Shown piece after piece: positions 7,173 to 14,965 of a stretch of DNA of 35,755 nt. Below the pieces are notes generated by a model. It searched no databases. It was not told where the DNA came from and saw only the letters and a list, made by a program, of their open reading frames with translations. Numbering within the stretch: the stretch's first letter is position 1; the number at the start of each line of letters is the position of its first letter. Origin of the DNA: Candidatus Segatella violae (GTDB lineage Bacteria; Bacteroidota; Bacteroidia; Bacteroidales; Bacteroidaceae). The position numbers and the translations under genes were made by a program. The DNA is taken from contig DJSH01000026.1 of assembly GCA_002440225.1 (NCBI GenBank), positions 1 to 35,755 of the forward strand, read 5' to 3'.

Positions 7173-7697
7173 TTATTGCAACTTTAAAGTTTTAGACCCT
7201 GTCCAACCGATTTTATAAGCATCGTCAGAAGAAATTTTCAAGACCTTAAAGTCTTTGGAGACTGAAGGCTTTAGTACGAATTCTTCTGTGTAAATGACAA
7301 TGTTATGACCATCAGCTTCCCAATCTCCATTCCAAGAGGCATCGTCCTGCACAGTTTCTTTTATCTTTACTTTCCCTGACTTATTGAAAGTAAAGCCTAA
7401 TGACTCTGTGAAAGTTTGCTTTGGAGCTAAGTCTCTGTCATCGTCATATACAATGTCATCTTCTACTTGGCGAGTTACCTTATATACCATTTTCCCTTTT
7501 TTAGCAACCATGTCACTAAAAATCTTGGTAGAATCCACTTGTGGTTTCTCTACTCTTTTAGTAACAATGCTATCTTTAGTTGGACTGCTGTCTGTAGTTT
7601 TTGTTTCTTTAGGCTGTTTGTTGCCGCAAGATGCAAATGACATCGCAATGCAGATGGCTAAAGTTGTAACAACCGAATGTTTCATTAGTTTTATCAT
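7173..7697 (-). CDS. Small lipoprotein, unknown
   Basis: 174 aa. A signal peptide (MKHSVVTTLAICIAMSF) ends in the lipobox FASC, predicting a lipid-anchored periplasmic or surface protein. A Thr/Ser/Lys-rich linker follows, then a compact domain with beta-like strands (KMVYKVTRQVEDDIVY ... WNGDWEADGHNIVIYTEE) that resembles a lipocalin/META-like barrel, though this is not certain. The start overlaps the stop of the upstream lipoprotein gene by 4 nt (ATGA), so the two are translationally coupled. A second Met five codons in is an equally good start. Not otherwise recognised. Confidence 0.8.
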   Translation of the reverse strand: MIKLMKHSVVTTLAICIAMSFASCGNKQPKETKTTDSSPTKDSIVTKRVEKPQVDSTKIFSDMVAKKGKMVYKVTRQVEDDIVYDDDRDLAPKQTFTESLGFTFNKSGKVKIKETVQDDASWNGDWEADGHNIVIYTEEFVLKPSVSKDFKVLKISSDDAYKIGWTGSKTLKLQ

Positions 7698-8179
7698 TTA
7701 ATTTCCTTTACAATTTTTGCAGATGCAGCACAATCCTTGGCTCTAATCAGTGTGAGGTCTTGCTCGTACTTATCTGGCATGACATCAAATTTCAGATTAT
7801 TGCAAATTGCATATCCCATTCTAATCGAATAACCTATATTTGTGAGAAATTTCTTGCCGTTTTGTATCAAGATCAAGGCTTCTCCTTCGTGTTGTCCATC
7901 AAAAGCATCTACACAGTCTTTCTTTACATCAGGTTTCTGTAAAGCCTCACTGACTTTCATTCCAACAGCTAACGTGTTAGCCTTTGCGATGCTGTCAGCC
8001 TTTGCGATGCTGTCGGCACGGGCAATGCTGTCATTTCTTGCGATGCTGTCTGCCTTGGCTTGTGCTATGGCAGCAGAATCTACCCCGTTTTCTCCACTGT
8101 TCCTCTTATTGTTAGAGCAACTTGTGATGCTTGTCATAAAAACGGCAAGCATCATCATAAATACATACTTCTTTTTCAT
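7694..8179 (-). CDS. Small lipoprotein with DSIA repeats
   Basis: 161 aa. A signal peptide with lipobox ITSC is followed by a low-complexity linker of at least four DSIA(R/K)(A/N) hexapeptides, encoded by an 18-nt DNA repeat. The C-terminal globular part (residues about 75-161, GMKVSEALQK ... ALILIQNGKKFLTNIGYSIRMG) is of unknown family. It is coupled by a 4-nt overlap to the next lipoprotein gene. Repeat number may vary between strains and would change the distance of the globular domain from the membrane anchor. The role is not known. Confidence 0.8.
   Translation of the reverse strand: MKKKYVFMMMLAVFMTSITSCSNNKRNSGENGVDSAAIAQAKADSIARNDSIARADSIAKADSIAKANTLAVGMKVSEALQKPDVKKDCVDAFDGQHEGEALILIQNGKKFLTNIGYSIRMGYAICNNLKFDVMPDKYEQDLTLIRAKDCAASAKIVKEIK
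7978..8061. repeat. 18-nt coding repeat in the lipoprotein linker
   Basis: GCGATGCTGTC-like units recur every 18 nt and encode DSIA repeats on the minus strand. In-frame slippage here would lengthen or shorten the linker. Confidence 0.75.
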
Positions 8180-8261
8180 ATGGATAATAATTAAGACAAT
8201 CTTATGCTTTTATAATTTGACGATTCATATATTTATAGTTCTTTGTCGCTATTAATTTCTT

Positions 8262-8294
8262 TAGGGCGCATCATAAAGATGCGCCCTATTTTTT
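8262..8294. terminator. Strong hairpin between the unknown 510-aa gene and the lipoprotein genes
   Basis: TAGGGCGCATC (8262-8272) pairs perfectly with GATGCGCCCTA (8278-8288). The T6 run (8289-8294) lies on the plus-strand side. On the minus strand, where the genes run, it is preceded by A6 and has no T tract after it. It sits 5 nt from the stop of the 510-aa gene. Confidence 0.55.
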
Positions 8295-9825
8295 ACTTAT
8301 ATTTTTCAAGCAAGAAATGCTTACACCATTTCTTGTAGAAATCATGATTTTTATCTTTTGGGACAAATCCTTTATCTTCGAATTTAGAGATAATTTTTTT
8401 GACGTTCCACGACCAAATTTTCTTGATTTCTAAGTCATAATCGACGGAGTGTTGGTTGGCACCAGCTTCACCATCCCATGAACGGATATTGTATGGGTGT
8501 GCCCAAATAAACATGTATCCCCATAAATGATACCAATGTTTTTTGAGATATACTATGTCACGAATGTCTTCGCCTTCAAGTACAAGAGTTGATAGTTTCT
8601 TGAGAATCTCCCTGCTGTAACCATCTTTGAAAGCAGTGAAACCATAAATTATACCATTCCAAGCTATTTTGTCATCGCTAATTACCAATGTGTTGCGCTT
8701 TTTGTTCATTTTTGCAGCTACAACGAGCCAATGATATAAAGATAGAGTTACGATACTCAGCAATATACCAAACCATGAATTGTGGTATGATGGGGCATAA
8801 GTTTCACCAACCATATCCTTAATACCTGCAGCTTCCAGTTTATCCTTGATTTCATCAACGTCTTTCTTGGAATAGCGTTTGGTTGGAATAATATTTTGCT
8901 CTCCATAGATGCTAAAATGCTTTGTAAATAACCAGTGCCATTTACTTTCATAAGTAGCCATGTTTATTTTTTCGTATGGCAAGAAAATATCGTCATTAGT
9001 TTTGAATGTCTTTTGATGATATACAATACCTTTGTCACTAAAACCGATAGAAGAATGTGTGAACCATAATGATGGGCTGAAGATAACGTTAGGCGTCCAA
9101 CAGTCGTTATAGCTTTCTGCCGCATCTTCGGCAATGTTCCCACCATGTGATTTGATGTACTGACGGGCGGTTTTTACGTCTTCGTTTGTGACATTACTGA
9201 GACGAACGCGCTTCTCTGAACCAATGTATAGGTTGTTGTTGATGATGCCTCGTGTGAAGAAATACTTGATTTCATTAGTCTTTACGCACCATCCCCATCT
9301 GAGATCTTCTGAAGATATGATATGTTTGTCATTCAGCCAGAGTGTATTTCTGTTTCCGCTCAACAGTTTGTCGATACGATACCAGCGTGCTCTTGTCTCT
9401 ATCATTTTTGTTTCTTCAGAAAAACAAATAGGCTTTTTTGTTTCGAGAGCATCGATAAAGTCAGAAAATTCATCGAAGTCGATATAGAATCTGTCAAAAG
9501 ACACGTTTCCACCTTTCCAAAGACGATCATCTTTTTCCCCAATGCCGATAGATACTCTTGTATTGCCCATGCAGAACCATGGTAATCTGTCACTGAAAAT
9601 CTTCTTTTCATGAATACAGTATTCCAAATCTTTGGTAGGCAAGCTAAATTCTCCCTTGCCGCCTTTTGAATAGGATACAATAATATCGGTATCTGTTAAT
9701 GTGATGTTGTTTTGTTCTATAAAACCTCTCCAAAAACCAGGATAGTGAGCATCAAATAAACTAAATGGCCACCAATGAAAGGTTTTGGAGGTAAATGTAA
9801 TAGAGTTGTTGTCTGTACTAATCAT
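8293..9825 (-). CDS. Large unknown protein, last gene of the SPFH operon
   Basis: 510 aa, rich in Trp, Tyr and Phe. There is no signal peptide. One likely membrane segment (ILLSIVTLSLYHWLVVAA) lies near residues 355-375. The first 350 residues are beta-rich and seem to contain two similar blocks (about 30-120 and 250-320). Each combines a TDTDIIVSYSKGGKG- or FSDKGIVYHQKTF-like strand pair with a downstream basic segment, which is suggestive of bacterial PH-like domains. This is inference only. It follows the 119-aa membrane protein by 12 nt, so it belongs to the SPFH/GYF operon. Not recognised. Confidence 0.75.
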   Translation of the reverse strand: MISTDNNSITFTSKTFHWWPFSLFDAHYPGFWRGFIEQNNITLTDTDIIVSYSKGGKGEFSLPTKDLEYCIHEKKIFSDRLPWFCMGNTRVSIGIGEKDDRLWKGGNVSFDRFYIDFDEFSDFIDALETKKPICFSEETKMIETRARWYRIDKLLSGNRNTLWLNDKHIISSEDLRWGWCVKTNEIKYFFTRGIINNNLYIGSEKRVRLSNVTNEDVKTARQYIKSHGGNIAEDAAESYNDCWTPNVIFSPSLWFTHSSIGFSDKGIVYHQKTFKTNDDIFLPYEKINMATYESKWHWLFTKHFSIYGEQNIIPTKRYSKKDVDEIKDKLEAAGIKDMVGETYAPSYHNSWFGILLSIVTLSLYHWLVVAAKMNKKRNTLVISDDKIAWNGIIYGFTAFKDGYSREILKKLSTLVLEGEDIRDIVYLKKHWYHLWGYMFIWAHPYNIRSWDGEAGANQHSVDYDLEIKKIWSWNVKKIISKFEDKGFVPKDKNHDFYKKWCKHFLLEKYK

Positions 9826-9837
9826 AATAGTCGTTTT

Positions 9838-10197
9838 TTATTGTTTACTTTTATAAGCCCCATTTACAGTTAAGAGTAAAATGAGAGATATGATGCCGTT
9901 CAGTATATAAAAAGAGGTGTTAACCCCTGTATATGCATAGATGGCATTTAATACTAAGAGTACAAGTGTACCTAATGCACAAGTAGCTCGGATCATCGTA
10001 CCCGACCGAGGGAATTCCTCATAAGTTATGCCGACTAAACCTATTCCTAATAGGGCGGTCTCTATACCGATGGCAAAACCTAGGGGCAATCCATCCGTGC
10101 TGTCTTGTGCCATGGCATAGAAGCCCCAGCCAATGAGGGCTCCTATACAGATGGCAACTATAGTTCTGACTAAATCAATTTTCATGTCATTAATCAT
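9838..10197 (-). CDS. Small four-helix membrane protein
   Basis: 119 aa with four hydrophobic segments (IVAICIGALIGWGFYAM, IGIETALLGIGLVGITY, ATCALGTLVLLVLNAIY, ILNGIISLILLLTV). There are no catalytic motifs. The start codon directly abuts the stop of the upstream GYF gene (TAAATG), so it is an operon member. Function unknown. Confidence 0.75.
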   Translation of the reverse strand: MINDMKIDLVRTIVAICIGALIGWGFYAMAQDSTDGLPLGFAIGIETALLGIGLVGITYEEFPRSGTMIRATCALGTLVLLVLNAIYAYTGVNTSFYILNGIISLILLLTVNGAYKSKQ

Positions 10198-10536
10198 TTA
10201 TGGGTTCAATAATATAATCTTTTGCACCTCAGGTACATTCTTTGCTTGCATCCACCCATTCATGCCAGGTTTCCATACCATGGTTTCTGGGGTGAGCGAC
10301 TTGGCTCTTGCCAATGTTGCAAGCTCTTCTTCTGAAAAGCCTCCTGCTACAGCATTGTTGACAAGTATGTGAAATTTAGAGTTGGTATTGCTCTGGTTGA
10401 GGGCGTTTCCTGCTCCTGGTATCTGCATGTTGCCAATGCAATGGTTCATTGTGTTCACCATTTGCTGAGCGATGGCGATGCCCATGCCAAATTCTACGAG
10501 ATGGTCAATGGTACTAAATGAATTGTAATCATCCAT
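10198..10536 (-). CDS. Small GYF_2/DUF4339-domain protein
   Basis: 112 aa. The C-terminal 60 residues (FHILVNNAVAGGFSEEEL ... MVWKPGMNGWMQAKNVPEV) form a GYF_2 (DUF4339) domain, a small peptide-binding-type fold often appended to bacterial membrane proteins. The N-terminal 45 residues (MVNTMNHCIGNMQIPGAG region) resemble the linker of the neighbouring SPFH protein. It therefore looks like a cut-down copy of that protein's C-terminus. Gap to the SPFH gene is 11 nt. Confidence 0.8.
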   Translation of the reverse strand: MDDYNSFSTIDHLVEFGMGIAIAQQMVNTMNHCIGNMQIPGAGNALNQSNTNSKFHILVNNAVAGGFSEEELATLARAKSLTPETMVWKPGMNGWMQAKNVPEVQKIILLNP

Positions 10537-10547
10537 ATTTTATGATA

Positions 10548-11909
10548 TTATGGCATTGGTGGAGGTGGTGGAGGCGTTGTGCTTTGGAAGAGACTTCCTA
10601 GCTCAGGCACATTGCTTGCCAATTCCCATCCACTCATACCTTGTTTCCAAACGTATGTTTGTGGTGTTAGTTGTCCTTGTTGGACCATCTGTTGTAGCTG
10701 ATTCATATTGAAAGGACCAGCTTGTTGTCCATTTACTGCAATATGATATTGTACATTTGGTGGAGGTGGTGGAGTGTTCATCTGTCCATTCATGGCATTG
10801 CCCATTTGGTTCATCATGCCAGCCATTTGTTGTCCCATGGCTCCTCCCATGGCCATGCCAGTCATGATGCCTGCTGGGTTCATGCCGCTTCCGCCGTTAC
10901 CACCCATATTCATGCTGCCCATCTGACCAAGATTCTGTGCTCCAGTCTTAAGCACATCTGCTTGCTGATTGATAGTGTGGGCACCAATGAAGTTCGTTTC
11001 AGTTTGCAATCGTTGGGCACGCTGACTTTCCTCACGTTGAATGCGCATGGTTTCTTCCATGTTCTCTGCATTGATGCGTTGAGTGTCTTGCATGTTCTTG
11101 ATGTTGATGTCTGTTTGGGCTTCAATAGTTTTGGCTTGTTGACCAGCTGTGAGACGGCGTAGCTCTTCGTATCCTTCGCTTTCTTTGTCAGGCTCAATGG
11201 CAGAAAGATCGAAACGTTTTAATTTGACACCGAAGTCGTCGTTGAAAATAGGAGCTAGCTTTTGTTGTATCAAATCGCTAATATCCATTACCTTACGTTC
11301 TATCTGCAATACTGGTATCTGATTGTCTGATGGAACGTTGGTGATGAATCCCTTGACGTATTTTCTGACAGCATCTTTTATTTGGTCTTTGAATGCTTCC
11401 AAGTTGAAGTCTATCAAGCGGTGCAACTTGATGAATGCCTTATAGTCTTCTATTTGGAAGGTGATAGTACCTCGTGCTGCCATAGGTACTGCAAAATCCA
11501 AGAAACGAGGGTCAAAGACATCAAAGTATGGCACGGCAAACTTTACTTGTATGATGCCTGCTAAGTTGATGAAATACACCTCGGCTTGGAATGGCGACTC
11601 GCCGCCGAATGCCAGTCCTACAATGCTTGTTAAGATAGGAAAGTTGGCAGTTTTGATGGTATCGTCATAAGGCCCAACAATGAAGTCTTGCATGATTCCA
11701 CAGTCTTTCTGCTTATAGACGAAAACTGCAACCTCGCCGTCTTTCACTCTCAAACTGCTACCATATCTGATAGAGTTCTCCCTTGATGAGGAGTTGGCTT
11801 CCTGACCTTCAGGTCGCCACTTCCACACCAAGTATTCTTGCTCGTCGCAGCGGATGACATTCATCAATCCGCCCGACTTTCCTTTACTTCCAAATCCGAA
11901 TAATCCCAT
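10548..11909 (-). CDS. SPFH-domain protein with C-terminal GYF_2 domain (YdjI-like)
   Basis: 453 aa. Residues about 20-250 form an SPFH/band-7-like domain of the virion-core/YdjI type (CDEQEYLVWKWRPEG, IVGPYDDTIKTANFPIL, RGTITFQIEDYKAFI). A Gln/Glu-rich coiled coil (about 255-310) follows, then a Gly/Met-rich linker. A GYF_2 domain (YHIAVNGQQAGPFNMNQLQQ ... YVWKQGMSGWELASNVPEL) and a polyproline tail PPPPPPMP end the protein. The tail is a plausible ligand for GYF domains. ATG 11909 was chosen over an upstream TTG; it lies 2 nt after the stop of the preceding gene. Relatives assemble into membrane-associated oligomers linked to envelope stress. The role here is inferred from the family. Confidence 0.85.
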   Translation of the reverse strand: MGLFGFGSKGKSGGLMNVIRCDEQEYLVWKWRPEGQEANSSSRENSIRYGSSLRVKDGEVAVFVYKQKDCGIMQDFIVGPYDDTIKTANFPILTSIVGLAFGGESPFQAEVYFINLAGIIQVKFAVPYFDVFDPRFLDFAVPMAARGTITFQIEDYKAFIKLHRLIDFNLEAFKDQIKDAVRKYVKGFITNVPSDNQIPVLQIERKVMDISDLIQQKLAPIFNDDFGVKLKRFDLSAIEPDKESEGYEELRRLTAGQQAKTIEAQTDINIKNMQDTQRINAENMEETMRIQREESQRAQRLQTETNFIGAHTINQQADVLKTGAQNLGQMGSMNMGGNGGSGMNPAGIMTGMAMGGAMGQQMAGMMNQMGNAMNGQMNTPPPPPNVQYHIAVNGQQAGPFNMNQLQQMVQQGQLTPQTYVWKQGMSGWELASNVPELGSLFQSTTPPPPPPMP

Positions 11910-11911
11910 GA

Positions 11912-12223
11912 TCAATCAAGTTTAGATTGTAATTCCAATGTTCTTTTTTCAAGCCTTTTGGTTTCGAAAGACTTTGGAATATTTATTCCTTTTCTTGCTT
12001 CTGCTTTTGAAATTCCGAGTTCATTTTCTAGCTTTTCTTCCACTATTTTCAAGTTGTAAACACCACCATAGACCTCAATGAGTTCTTTTTGAAGTCTTTT
12101 AATTTCCTCATTTCTTTTCCTAGGAACGTATCCCCAGATAATGGCTGTTATAATGCTTGAAATTCCTGTGATAGAAGCAACAATTATACTTGAAATTCCT
12201 ATATCCATATATCTACTTGTCAA
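11912..12223 (-). CDS. Small membrane-anchored coiled-coil protein
   Basis: 103 aa. One N-terminal membrane helix (SSIIVASITGISSIITAIIWG) is followed by a charged coiled coil (RKRNEEIKRLQKELIEVYGG) and a basic tail. It overlaps the upstream gene by 4 nt (ATGA). Its family was not recognised. It lies between the zinc-ribbon and SPFH genes, which suggests it anchors or regulates the SPFH assembly (inference). Confidence 0.75.
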   Translation of the reverse strand: MTSRYMDIGISSIIVASITGISSIITAIIWGYVPRKRNEEIKRLQKELIEVYGGVYNLKIVEEKLENELGISKAEARKGINIPKSFETKRLEKRTLELQSKLD

Positions 12224-13014
12224 TTATGAATTAAGGATATAATTAACCCCAAAAGTATTATGGCTATGAGTCCAGCAAAGGCAATTATATTAGTACGTAT
12301 ATTTTCCTTTTTAGCCTTCTTTTTTGCATTCTCTATTTCTGAAAGAAAATATTGAAAGTCCGGGTCGTTTCTAAGCGTTATCTGGGCTTTGAGTATGAGT
12401 TGTTTATATTTCTCCTGCCAAGCTGAGGCAATTTTGTCTTCTGATGTACTTGAGTCTTGTGATGCCTCAGAGTTAGCATGACTCAAACTAATCATTTCTA
12501 ATAGGTCTTCTTTCGTATTTGGAATAGGAAAAGTTCGTATTATCTGAGCTTTTTTTTCTGTTGCTGAGTCTTCGCCAAAAAACTTTGCTGCCCCATGGAA
12601 AATTCCGCTACTTGTGTTGTGTGCATCTATCTCTTCAAGTTTTTTTACTAATTGTTTGGTCGTAGAATTAGCTTCAATATTAGTGAATTCATATCCACAT
12701 TCAGGACATTTTGTCTGGAAAGACTCAACTATTGCACCACAAGCTGGGCATTTTCTAACATCTCCATACTTGTTGGACTTTGGCGCAGACTTTTGGGCAG
12801 CCTTAGCTTTCTCCATTTCCAACTCATGTTGCTCAGCCTCACGAGCTTCTTTCTTTTTCAGCTCTACAAGACGCGCATCAAGTACCATCTCGAACTCATC
12901 GAGGTCGATTCCCATAGATTCTGCTTTTTTGAAGAGAATCTGCTTTTCCTTTTCTGTAAGTACTCCATCAGCTAAAGCTGCGCTGATAAGAGATTCCATC
13001 TGTTCGTTGTACAT
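12220..13014 (-). CDS. TerB-like / zinc-ribbon / membrane-anchor protein, first gene of the SPFH operon
   Basis: 264 aa. The N-terminal 50 residues (LISAALADGVLTEKEKQILF, then AESMGIDLDEFEMVL) resemble a short TerB/DUF533-type acidic helical domain. A Lys/Glu/Ala-rich helix (50-80) leads to a zinc ribbon (CPACGAIVESFQTKCPECGYEF, residues about 89-110). The C-terminus ends in a membrane helix (IIAFAGLIAIILLGLIISLI), giving a tail-anchored topology. It is the promoter-proximal gene. No TAnnTTTG box is seen between it and the structured RNA upstream. Zinc ribbon plus SPFH neighbourhoods recur in proposed membrane-stress systems. Confidence 0.8.
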   Translation of the reverse strand: MYNEQMESLISAALADGVLTEKEKQILFKKAESMGIDLDEFEMVLDARLVELKKKEAREAEQHELEMEKAKAAQKSAPKSNKYGDVRKCPACGAIVESFQTKCPECGYEFTNIEANSTTKQLVKKLEEIDAHNTSSGIFHGAAKFFGEDSATEKKAQIIRTFPIPNTKEDLLEMISLSHANSEASQDSSTSEDKIASAWQEKYKQLILKAQITLRNDPDFQYFLSEIENAKKKAKKENIRTNIIAFAGLIAIILLGLIISLIHN

Positions 13015-13050
13015 AGTATATGTTTTTTTGTTATTATTTCCTTCTTTATT

Positions 13051-13072
13051 GTTAGTAGGTATTCCTGCTAAC
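13051..13072. promoter_or_regulatory. Hairpin in the 5' leader of the SPFH operon
   Basis: GTTAGTAGG and CCTGCTAAC form a 9-bp stem (one G-T pair) with loop TATT, 37 nt before the start codon of the first gene. There is no U-tract. It could affect mRNA stability or translation. Confidence 0.4.
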
Positions 13073-13137
13073 TCTTTGTTAAAGTTTATGTTTCTTCATA
13101 CACTTATCATTTACTTTATTGTTATTATGTTTCTAGG

Positions 13138-13387
13138 CACAAAAAAGGTGCGAACTGTTTTCATTCTATACTGAAGGCTCTGGACTGCCCGTACACAAAG
13201 AATGAAAATCAGCTCACACCAATATGTATATATAGTGACCCATCCCACCGAAATGGGATGGATACAATAATATACAACTGGGCGAACAACTTCCGACTCC
13301 GTTCTTGTGTACAGCGAATTGTCCAGATTCTCAATACGAACAAAGCATGGTTGCTTCCTAATTATGTCTGCCGTTATGTTGTAACGA
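13138..13387 (-). ncRNA. Putative structured RNA or attenuator leader (about 250 nt)
   Basis: On the minus strand a TATATTTG box (plus 13393-13400) starts a gene-free region rich in stems. These are CGTTA/TAACG, a 10-bp hairpin ATCCATCCCA-TTTCGG-TGGGATGGGT, GTACACAA with TTGTGTAC across about 110 nt, and a long near-perfect stem. In the long stem GGTGTGAGCTG plus ATTTTCATTCT pairs with AGAATGAAAAC plus AGTTCGCACC, and six T follow. The 8-bp and 20-bp pairings cannot nest, because one would thread the loop of the other. This suggests either a pseudoknot or two alternative folds, as in an attenuator. It could be a free small RNA such as a 6S-like RNA, or a leader controlling the SPFH operon. 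I could not match it to a known family. Confidence 0.5.
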
Positions 13388-13392
13388 CACTG

Positions 13393-13400
13393 CAAATATA
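13393..13400 (-). promoter_or_regulatory. -7 element for the structured RNA
   Basis: TATATTTG on the minus strand is an exact TAnnTTTG match. No TTTG is present at the expected distance, so the -33 half is weak. Confidence 0.5.
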
Positions 13401-13544
13401 GCAATTTTTTCGTAAAGTTGTTCATTGTGAGCTGATTTTTTTGCAAATGTACGGCATTTTATTGTTTTTTAGGCATTCCATCTTGCTCCATTTTGGTTCA
13501 AAATCGAAAAAAAAGTAGATTACACCTTATTATATATAGAAAAG

Positions 13545-13592
13545 AAAAAACTCCAATCCTTTCCTTGAAATTATCCAAGAAAAAGATTGGAG
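13545..13592 (-). terminator. Intrinsic terminator of the fourth ATPase gene
   Basis: The minus strand has CTCCAATCTTTTTCTTG pairing with CAAGGAAAGGATTGGAG, followed by six T. It lies 25 nt past the stop at 13618. Its stem is unrelated to the shared hairpin family. Confidence 0.85.
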
Positions 13593-13617
13593 AGTTGATC
13601 TTTAAGAAAAACTGTGG

Positions 13618-14892
13618 TTAGTCTTTTAAACAACCGATAGGCACCACATATATTCCGTCTTTGCGCTGATAGGCATAGTCGCCGACGGCGGTGAGTACCA
13701 TCATAAAAGATGGGGCTTTCATCTTCGTGGTATCTATTTTGGAAGCCAGGCTCGTTAGGGTAGATACCCCCTTCTCTATGGCTTGTGAACCGCCTAACTT
13801 GATTTCAATGAGACCATAAGAACCGTTGCGAAGATGGAGCACAGCATCGCATTCTAAGCCATTCTTGTCACGATAGTGATAGACGTTTCCATCTATGGCA
13901 TCGGCATATACTCGAAGGTCACGAACGCATAAGGTCTCAAAGAGTAAGCCAAAGGTCTCTAAGTCGTTGATGAGGTCATCGGGACCCAAACCTAATGCGG
14001 CTACAGCGATAGAAGGGTCAACAAAGTATCGAGTATCTGCTGAACGGATGGCTGTCTTGCTGCGTAGATTTGGATTCCACGCAGGCATATCTTCGATAAC
14101 GAAAATTTTCTTGAGGGCTCCGATGTAACTCATGACGGTTCTTTCTGCCAAACTCTCGTCATCGTTATCTATCATGTCTTGTCGTATAGCTCCGATACTA
14201 ACTTGACCTCCTTGTGAGCGAGCATATGATCGTAAAAGAAGTTTAGTACGTTCACTGCTTCTTGTAACTTCATCAACTCTTGATATGTCTGTTTTAACCA
14301 CAGCGTCGTAGTAATCGTATGCTTGTCGTAAGGCTGCTCGTTTGCTTTTGGTTGTGGCACTTGGCCATCCACCACGGCATACAAGGAAAGCTATATCCTC
14401 AATCTTGAGTTTGTTATAGCCTTCAATATCAATTTTTCCTTTGAAGAGTTGGCTGATACTAACTTCACCTGTAGATTCTCCGGATTCCCATAACGACATA
14501 GGTCGCATTGTAATCCACGCAAATCGTCCTGTACCTGTATGGTGAATTTTCTCTGTTGATACAGGCACAGCTGAACCGGTTAGTATGAATTGACCTTCTT
14601 CTCCTCGATGGTCAACTTCAAATCGGATAGCATCCCAAATCTGAGGAATAATCTGCCATTCATCTATTAGTCGAGGATTTTCACCTTTGAGAAGCATTTT
14701 AATCTTCAAATCTGCCATTTCTATATAGTTGTTTTGATTGCCCGGGTCAGCCATATACAACACACTCTTAGCTTGCTGCTCGGCTGTGGTTGTTTTTCCG
14801 CACCACTTAGGACCTTCAATCAGAACAGCTCCGACTTCTTCTAGTCTGTATTCCAACAGTTTATCTGCTATTCTTTTTTTGTATTCTTTCAT
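13618..14892 (-). CDS. ATP-binding protein, AAA_14 + DUF4143
   Basis: 424 aa from the chosen start. Walker A is GPKWCGKTT (residues 27-35), and a Walker B-like PRLIDEWQ lies near residue 78. The C-terminal DUF4143 domain has LECDAVLHLRNGSYGLIEIK, the D-Xn-E-I-K pattern of PD-(D/E)XK-like folds. An upstream in-frame ATG near 14919 lies inside the promoter, so Met 14892 (MKEYKKRIADKLLEY) is the start, with a leader of about 18 nt. A six-copy 23-nt array sits between this promoter and that of the divergent gene at 15132. Same family as the gene at 2148 but clearly diverged, so not a recent duplication. Confidence 0.9.
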   Translation of the reverse strand: MKEYKKRIADKLLEYRLEEVGAVLIEGPKWCGKTTTAEQQAKSVLYMADPGNQNNYIEMADLKIKMLLKGENPRLIDEWQIIPQIWDAIRFEVDHRGEEGQFILTGSAVPVSTEKIHHTGTGRFAWITMRPMSLWESGESTGEVSISQLFKGKIDIEGYNKLKIEDIAFLVCRGGWPSATTKSKRAALRQAYDYYDAVVKTDISRVDEVTRSSERTKLLLRSYARSQGGQVSIGAIRQDMIDNDDESLAERTVMSYIGALKKIFVIEDMPAWNPNLRSKTAIRSADTRYFVDPSIAVAALGLGPDDLINDLETFGLLFETLCVRDLRVYADAIDGNVYHYRDKNGLECDAVLHLRNGSYGLIEIKLGGSQAIEKGVSTLTSLASKIDTTKMKAPSFMMVLTAVGDYAYQRKDGIYVVPIGCLKD

Positions 14893-14916
14893 GTCTATTG
14901 TCGATTGAATTTGATG

Positions 14917-14948
14917 CAAAGATACGATAATAGATTGGTATCCCCAAA
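14917..14948 (-). promoter_or_regulatory. Promoter of the fourth ATPase gene
   Basis: Minus-strand TTTG (plus 14945-14948), a 20-nt spacer, then TATCTTTG (plus 14917-14924). This position rules out the upstream ATG as the start codon. Confidence 0.85.
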
Positions 14949-14965
14949 TGTTTTAAGAACTTTTT

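Noticed and set aside
13111..13446. 111-codon minus-strand open frame over the structured RNA
   Set aside because: Its start lies upstream of the promoter box, and its translation has no protein character; the stems explain the region better.
501..14892. Recent duplication of the AAA ATPase genes
   Set aside because: The proteins are of different subfamilies (DUF234 versus DUF4143) or strongly diverged; only the repeats-at-promoter layout is shared.
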